From the NCBI GenBank assembly GCA_030490835.1, contig CM059975.1:51141174-51205173 (forward strand): a stretch of DNA of 64,000 bases, read 5' to 3'. Below the pieces are notes generated by a model. The model was not told the origin of the DNA. It searched no databases and saw only the letters and a program-made list of their open reading frames with translations. The position numbers and the translations under genes are program-made. Every line of letters starts with the position of its first letter. Position 1 is the stretch's first letter. This stretch comes from Annona cherimola. Taxonomy: Eukaryota; Streptophyta; Magnoliopsida; Magnoliales; Annonaceae. Positions 60,181-64,000 of this stretch are shown piece after piece.

Positions 60181-60869
60181 TGGAGAGCCCCAACTCGGTG
60201 AATGCCTCCATCTTCATTTGCTTGGACAAGGTGGGAAAAGCAACTCTTACTTGCCTCGGCAATGTCCTCTTCGAGCCTAGCTGTTGCAGCCATGTAATTT
60301 GCACGCGGGTCCTTCTCAACACACTTCATCTCGTCAAATGAATCAGGAAATATGTTATCCAAGTCGTAACAGCCATAGTCTGTGGCATCCCGCATGAAGA
60401 CACGATCACCAGCCTTTTGCCTGCCCACGGCCAGTTTGTCATCTTGGTCTTCCTCCTCCTCATTATCAAGAGTACAATCCAGGATGATGGAGTTCCTGAC
60501 CTCCCATTCATCCCTCTGGCTATCCCCATCTCCGCCGTTCTGGAAAGTCCGATCCTTTTCACCTGCATCTTCAGCACCGCTGCCATCATCATCACCATCA
60601 TCGTCTAGGTCACCGAAGTCGTCTTCGAAGCATTTTCTTGCCTTCTGCAGGAGACCAGAGCTACTCCCCATCTCGTTGGAGAAGAAACCATCGAATGCAG
60701 AGGAGCAGGGCGTCTCGTCTCTGTCGGCACTTTCGCGATTCCTGCCGTGAATCCATTCCTTGCGCTCGACCTCGGCGTCGGAGAGTGTCCATGGAGAAGA
60801 CGAAGGGAGAGGAGAGCCGACGAGGGAGCCGAAAACCTTATCAACGCGAACTTTGAAGCTGTCTTCCAT
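60141..60869 (-). pseudogene. TSSC4-like acidic protein, 5' fragment
   Basis: A 242-codon stretch from the presumed native ATG at 60869 (MEDSFKVRVDKVFGSL; the frame is open upstream to 60983) to a stop at 60141. It has a conserved N-terminal RVDKVFGSL, a strongly acidic centre (FGDLDDDGDDDGSG), then WEVRNSIILDCTLDNEEEE, AVGRQKAGDRVFMRDATDYG and DPRANYMAATARLEEDIAEA. This matches my memory of a plant nuclear protein related to TSSC4, an snRNP-assembly factor in animals; the C-terminal half of the family is missing. The last residues switch frame relative to a SIKETIVSF-like alternative, suggesting a late indel. There are no stops in 240 codons, so the capture is recent or lucky. Confidence 0.6.
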
Positions 60870-61114
60870 GACAGAGGATCTAGCTGAGCTGAGGTAAGAA
60901 ACAGGGAGGATATATACCTGTCGGAGCCTCGGAGTGGGAGATAGGGATGACGAGATTGAGATTGATATTGAGGCGGTTGACACAGAGACGCTGTGGGAGC
61001 TTGATCGCTTCGCTTACAATTGAAAGAAGATGATGAGCAAGCTGAAAAGACAAACGCTTGTAGTGAATCAGTTGGCAGCAGCATCTGCCCCAGAGGGCGA
61101 CAAGTCTCCTCCGC

Positions 61115-61340
61115 CAGCAGTTGAGGTCGCCGATGCTGTCAACGCCCGCCACGGTGCCACCAAGAAGCAGCATCGCACCGACGTCCAGTACAAGAATCGC
61201 ATCGACACCGTGAAGAAGAAATACAAGATCGAGAAGGCCAAGCTTTCTTCCTCCGCCGCGGCAGTCGACGTGGATTCCGGGTCATCGCGATCGAGCACCG
61301 AGAGCGTGTGTGAGGAAGGAGAGAGGTGGAAAAGGCGGGC
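61115..61340 (+). pseudogene. Trihelix transcription factor fragment
   Basis: Within an open frame 61030-61356, the segment [40 protein letters not shown] (given here in parts: [29 protein letters not shown]) matches the third helix and the following basic region of the plant trihelix (ASIL/ENAP-type) DNA-binding domain. The first two helices are absent. The family Cys in the QCKNRID motif is Tyr here. A serine/acidic tail follows, then the start codon of the TRS120 piece at 61341 in another frame. Confidence 0.7.
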
Positions 61341-61844
61341 ATGGAGCCGGATGTGAGCATCGATAGTGGGTGCGTGATCCGCATCGCAGTCCTGCCAATC
61401 GACCCCGTTCCTCAGCCCCAGCTACGCAACTACGTCTCTTTGCTCGTCCGCCATGGCAAGATCGACCTCTCCGCCATCAGCTCCTACACCGAGCATCAGA
61501 AGAGCCCCTTCACCCACCAGCCATGGGACTCCGGCAGCCTCCGCTTCCAATTCATGCTCGGAGGCGGCCCCGCCAGCCCCTGGGAGGACTTACAGTCCAA
61601 CCGCAAGATCCTCGCCGAGAACTCATACTTCCTCCCATCCTACGAGCTCCGCTCTTGCCTCAAGTCCGTCGCCGAATTGAGGGAATCCCTCAAATCAACG
61701 ACCTCCGAGCTCCTCCCTCGAAAGAAATTCTCCTTCCGGAACAAGCCGACGAGGAAAGCCTCGGTCGCTGCAGGCGACGAAGCTGAAGCTAGCAAGGTTG
61801 CTGATGTGAATCCGGATAAAAAAAAAAGTGAAAATGCAGTCTGA
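61341..61844 (+). CDS. Chimeric ORF: TRS120 N-terminus fused to tubulin cofactor C
   Basis: A 167-residue open frame. Residues 1-91 ([19 protein letters not shown], then [15 protein letters not shown] and [12 protein letters not shown]) match the N-terminus of plant TRS120, a TRAPPII subunit, starting at its native ATG. At 61611-61616 (ctcgcc, Leu-Ala) the frame passes without interruption into [23 protein letters not shown] and [12 protein letters not shown], an internal part of tubulin-folding cofactor C (PORCINO). The join falls where both parents can encode a similar Leu/Ala pair, suggesting microhomology. The tail ([14 protein letters not shown]) is lysine-rich and includes a run of A near 61820. 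Neither domain is complete, so the original functions are unlikely. Whether it is expressed is unknown. Confidence 0.7.
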   Translation: MEPDVSIDSGCVIRIAVLPIDPVPQPQLRNYVSLLVRHGKIDLSAISSYTEHQKSPFTHQPWDSGSLRFQFMLGGGPASPWEDLQSNRKILAENSYFLPSYELRSCLKSVAELRESLKSTTSELLPRKKFSFRNKPTRKASVAAGDEAEASKVADVNPDKKKSENAV

Positions 61845-62204
61845 AGAGGCTGAGCGTAAACTTAAGTCTCGAAAAGCCATTGTATTAGATCCTGCAAACC
61901 CATCTGTGAAGAATCAAGCCAAAACAATGGCTGCAGCTTCGGTTCTGGCGTGCTCTTCTAGAGTTCGTTTTTTTTTCGCTGCTTAGGGACAGCTGCAGAA
62001 GCGCCGCGCGCAGCAGAGGATGCAGGATGGAGGATGGGGAAATTGGCGGGAGATAGATGCAGCTGCGTACAGCTGATGCTCGTAGCAGAGGAAATGCCTG
62101 GTCTGGAATCCTGAAATCACTGCATTTCTGCCTTCTCATCGTCCTTGTCTTCTTCTTCTTTTTGGTTTTCCTGCGGAAGTGAGCTGGGGTTTCTGTCATT
62201 GCTG
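61845..62204 (+). other. Unassigned coding-like and UTR-like sequence
   Basis: 61834-61967 has an open frame in a shifted phase ([17 protein letters not shown], then MAAASVLACSSRVR), which may be one or two more captured pieces, the second like a transit-peptide start. 62100-62204 looks like the 5' leader of the RopGEF fragment (pyrimidine-rich, no frame conserved). Confidence 0.35.
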
Positions 62205-62964
62205 ATGGGAACGGGAACTGTTCCTTCCGACGATGGTTCCTCCAACCAGCAGAGCGAGGGGATAGGGAGTTACTGCGTGAGCACAGACGTGAGCGCCTCC
62301 GAGAGCTGCTGCAGCAGCTTCTCCGTCACCCGTTACGACACCGATGCCGGTTCCAGTTCTCCGTCGTCGTCCCCGGTTCTGCCCGCAGGGGGGGAATGGT
62401 GACTTCACCGGAGCTGCTGATGGCCGTCACGGGGAAGGACGTGATTCTGTGGGGTGGAAAGGAGGGGAAGCGAGAGAAGGATTTAACTGTAGTCGAGATG
62501 ATAAAGGAACGGTTTGCGAATCTATTGCTTGGTGAAGACATGTCAGGTGGAGGGAAGGGAGTCTGTACTGCTCCTGCCATCTCAAACGCCATTACCAATC
62601 TCTCTGCTTCTGTTTTTGGGGAGTTATGGAGGCTGGAACCATCAGCGCAGCAGAAGAAATTGCTTTGGCATCGCGAGATGAAATTGCTATTGTGTGTTAG
62701 TGACTCTATAGTTGAGCTTGTCCCTTCCATACAAGGATTCCCTGGCAGCCCTGGTGTCTTACAGGTAGACGAATTCCTTGCTGACCTGAGGAGCTTAGAC
62801 GCTGCGAGTGCCTTGAACGCTGGTAAGTTGTTCAAGATTTGTCCTGCGCCCGACGTATCGCTTGGCTGGCGGAGAACACGGCGAATCCAGACCCTTCTCG
62901 TTGAAAAAAAGCAGCGGCTGGCGCGCTCCTCCGGTCTGCGTTTCAAGCAGGTAGCGAACTGAAT
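62205..62964 (+). pseudogene. RopGEF (PRONE) 5' fragment with frameshift
   Basis: Starts at a native-looking RopGEF ATG ([13 protein letters not shown], then [22 protein letters not shown]). A frameshift at the G7 run (62388-62394) moves the rest to another phase: [14 protein letters not shown], then the start of the PRONE domain [39 protein letters not shown] and [20 protein letters not shown]. About 95 of the roughly 360 PRONE residues are present; the catalytic WW motif and Rop-binding parts are missing. From about 62750 it continues into an unrelated frame ([20 protein letters not shown], then [12 protein letters not shown]) to a stop at 62962, probably another captured gene that I cannot name. 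RopGEFs activate plant Rho GTPases at the plasma membrane. Confidence 0.75.
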
Positions 62965-62995
62965 ATCGAATGAAAGAGGAGGAAGACGGTTGCTT

Positions 62996-63305
62996 ACATC
63001 CAATTAGGTGCGCGCGGAACTATGCATGTTGAACCAGTTCCGCGGAAGCAAGTATCATGGGGACATGCGACTAACAGGCGCCAGCTCAGGGTTCCGCGAA
63101 AACATAAGTTCCGCGTGAATGCAGTTTCGCGGCAACGAAGTTCCGTTGGAAAAGCGGTTCCGCGGAAGTGCAGCTTGGCGCCCAAGCAAACGAAGTTCCG
63201 TAGGAACGTGAGTTTCGCGTAGAAGTAGTTCCGCGGAATGAAGTTCCGCGGGAACGACAGTAGCCGCGGAACTCACACCAAGCCGGCCAAAAGGCTATAA
63301 ATACC
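62996..63305 (+). promoter_or_regulatory. TTCCGCGGAA palindrome array with TATA box
   Basis: Perfect TTCCGCGGAA at 63038, 63158 and 63229, a near-copy at 63244, and at least six degenerate forms (GTTCCG, TTCGCG, CCGCGGAAC) fill 63014-63276. A consensus TATA box CTATAAATACC follows at 63295-63305. The layout matches the U3 part of the LTRs elsewhere in the window, so this may be an LTR of a third family, but no TG...CA ends, PBS or ORF is visible. Confidence 0.6.
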
Positions 63306-63360
63306 CACTTGAAGCTTCTCATTTGGAGACAACGAAAACGGCGAGAAATGAGGAGGAGGA

Positions 63361-63545
63361 GAGAACTTTGAGCTCTCTCGCGCTCAAAGAAGAGAATGTG
63401 AGTTCTCCAGATTTTTCTTTTTCTTTTAGTTAAAAAAAAATAAAAAAAGGGAGAGAAGGAAGACGGGGAAAGGGAGCTCTCCCGCGCTCAAAGAAGAGAG
63501 AACGTGAGTTCTCCAGATATTTTTTTTCTTTTAGTTAAAAAAAAA
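63361..63545 (+). repeat. Tandem duplication, about 105-bp unit
   Basis: Two diverged copies of a unit with 'gcgctcaaagaagaga', 'gtgagttctccagat' and 'cttttagttaaaaaaaa' start near 63361 and 63467, in the presumed transcribed leader after the TATA box. A TA-rich run follows at 63567-63608. Confidence 0.75.
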
Positions 63546-63747
63546 GAGGAGAGTTTCTTTCTTATATTATGTATATATATATATATATCTATATATACGT
63601 ATATATTATTTTCAAAAACTACTTTTCCCAACGTGGATACTCCCCGACTGGCGGGTTGAATTGACACACGGGTTAAGTATATTTTCTCTTTTAAAAATAA
63701 AATAAAAATATATATGTGTATATTATATATGACGACTGATCATTTAC

Positions 63748-63781
63748 GACCGGTCGGAAATCCGGTGATTTCCGACCGGTC
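63748..63781. repeat. Perfect 15-bp-arm hairpin, CCGGTC type
   Basis: Arms GACCGGTCGGAAATC and GATTTCCGACCGGTC are exact reverse complements around a 4-bp loop CGGT. Similar GACCGGTCGGAAAT words occur in subterminal repeats of some plant CACTA elements, but no CACTA end is seen here. Confidence 0.8.
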
Positions 63782-63819
63782 AAAATATATATTTTTTTAA
63801 TATTTTTTTTGAAAAATAA

Positions 63820-64000
63820 TTTTATAAACATGTTAATCTAGTTATATTTAATCTATAAACCAAATTTTACCATTTTTGGATATGTATATATATTTATTTT
63901 TAATTTTTAAATACAGGGGTATTTAAGTCATTTTAAATATTCTTAAAATAACTTAAATACCCCTGTATTTAAAAATCCAAAATAAATATATATACATATC
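63820..64000. mobile_element. Fold-back MITE-like sequence cut by the window edge
   Basis: 63883-64000 folds back almost perfectly: 'aaatacaggggtattt' on the left pairs with 'aaatacccctgtattt' on the right around ATATTC, and the outer 'gatatgtatatatat' stretch pairs with the last bases of the window. The preceding 'aaattttaccattttt' is shared with the interior of the Mutator-like MITE 30184-30579. The true right end lies outside. Confidence 0.65.

Larger units (their letters stand above)
59961..62970. mobile_element. GC-rich cluster of captured gene fragments
   Basis: About 3 kb, much richer in GC than its surroundings. It holds pieces of at least five unrelated nuclear genes in both orientations with little spacer: TSSC4-like (minus), trihelix (plus), TRS120 (plus), tubulin cofactor C (plus), RopGEF (plus), and unassigned coding-like pieces at 60037-60180, 61850-61960 and 62750-62961. 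Three of the pieces begin at the parental start codon. This is the pattern of a Pack-MULE or Helitron, with a 5'-end and GC bias favouring Pack-MULE, but I found no terminal inverted repeats, target duplication or Helitron ends. A 15-A run (60005-60019) lies at the left border. Confidence 0.75.

Noticed and set aside
60382..60750. Plus-strand 122-codon ORF across the TSSC4-like piece.
   Set aside because: It is an antisense shadow of the acidic, GC-rich minus-strand frame.

Overview
The window looks like nuclear DNA of a flowering plant. It holds one intron-rich cyclophilin gene with plant splice sites, and almost everything else is nested LTR retrotransposons (Athila-like Ty3/gypsy, Sirevirus-like Ty1/copia, and a long-LTR family), MITEs and an RTE-type LINE. 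The species cannot be named from the sequence.

Layout. 1-7633: a minus-strand non-autonomous Athila-like element whose 3' LTR is split by another LTR. 7634-8585: a minus-strand fragment of a long-LTR family. 8586-21892: a solo long LTR (TSD GTATT) that holds a complete non-autonomous Athila-like element, 11668-20832 (TSD GTTGG). 21898-23660: fragments of long LTRs and a copia LTR. 24725-33131: a seven-exon gene for a membrane-anchored, CYP21-1-like cyclophilin; intron 2 alone holds a LINE relic, two fold-back elements and two MITEs. 34.9-37.0 kb: decayed LTR remnants. 37501-46235: a third long LTR carrying a young, internally deleted copia element, 39735-44978 (TSD GGATT). 46434-59960: an old copia element with a degenerate pol and an extra downstream ORF; its 5' LTR holds a solo long LTR (TSD TGTAT), which in turn holds a solo Athila-like LTR (TSD GGAAG). 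59961-62970: a GC-rich patchwork of gene fragments (TSSC4-like, trihelix, TRS120, tubulin cofactor C, RopGEF), mostly 5' gene ends, joined without spacers and including one in-frame fusion ORF. 62996-64000: a promoter-like palindrome array and inverted-repeat DNA.

Most notable. (1) The multi-gene capture chimera. (2) Three unrelated sequence families each carry arrays of their own CpG-containing palindrome just upstream of a TATA box: GGCGCCTAGGCGCC at about 74-bp spacing in Athila-like LTRs, AAGTCGACTC/TGCGACTT in copia LTRs, and TTCCGCGGAA at the right end. (3) Both Athila-like elements carry an apparent internal promoter (palindromes, TATA box, inverted telo-box) ahead of their second ORF, a PF20167-like 'plant transposon protein'. 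Neither element has reverse transcriptase or integrase, so they probably relied on a partner for mobility.
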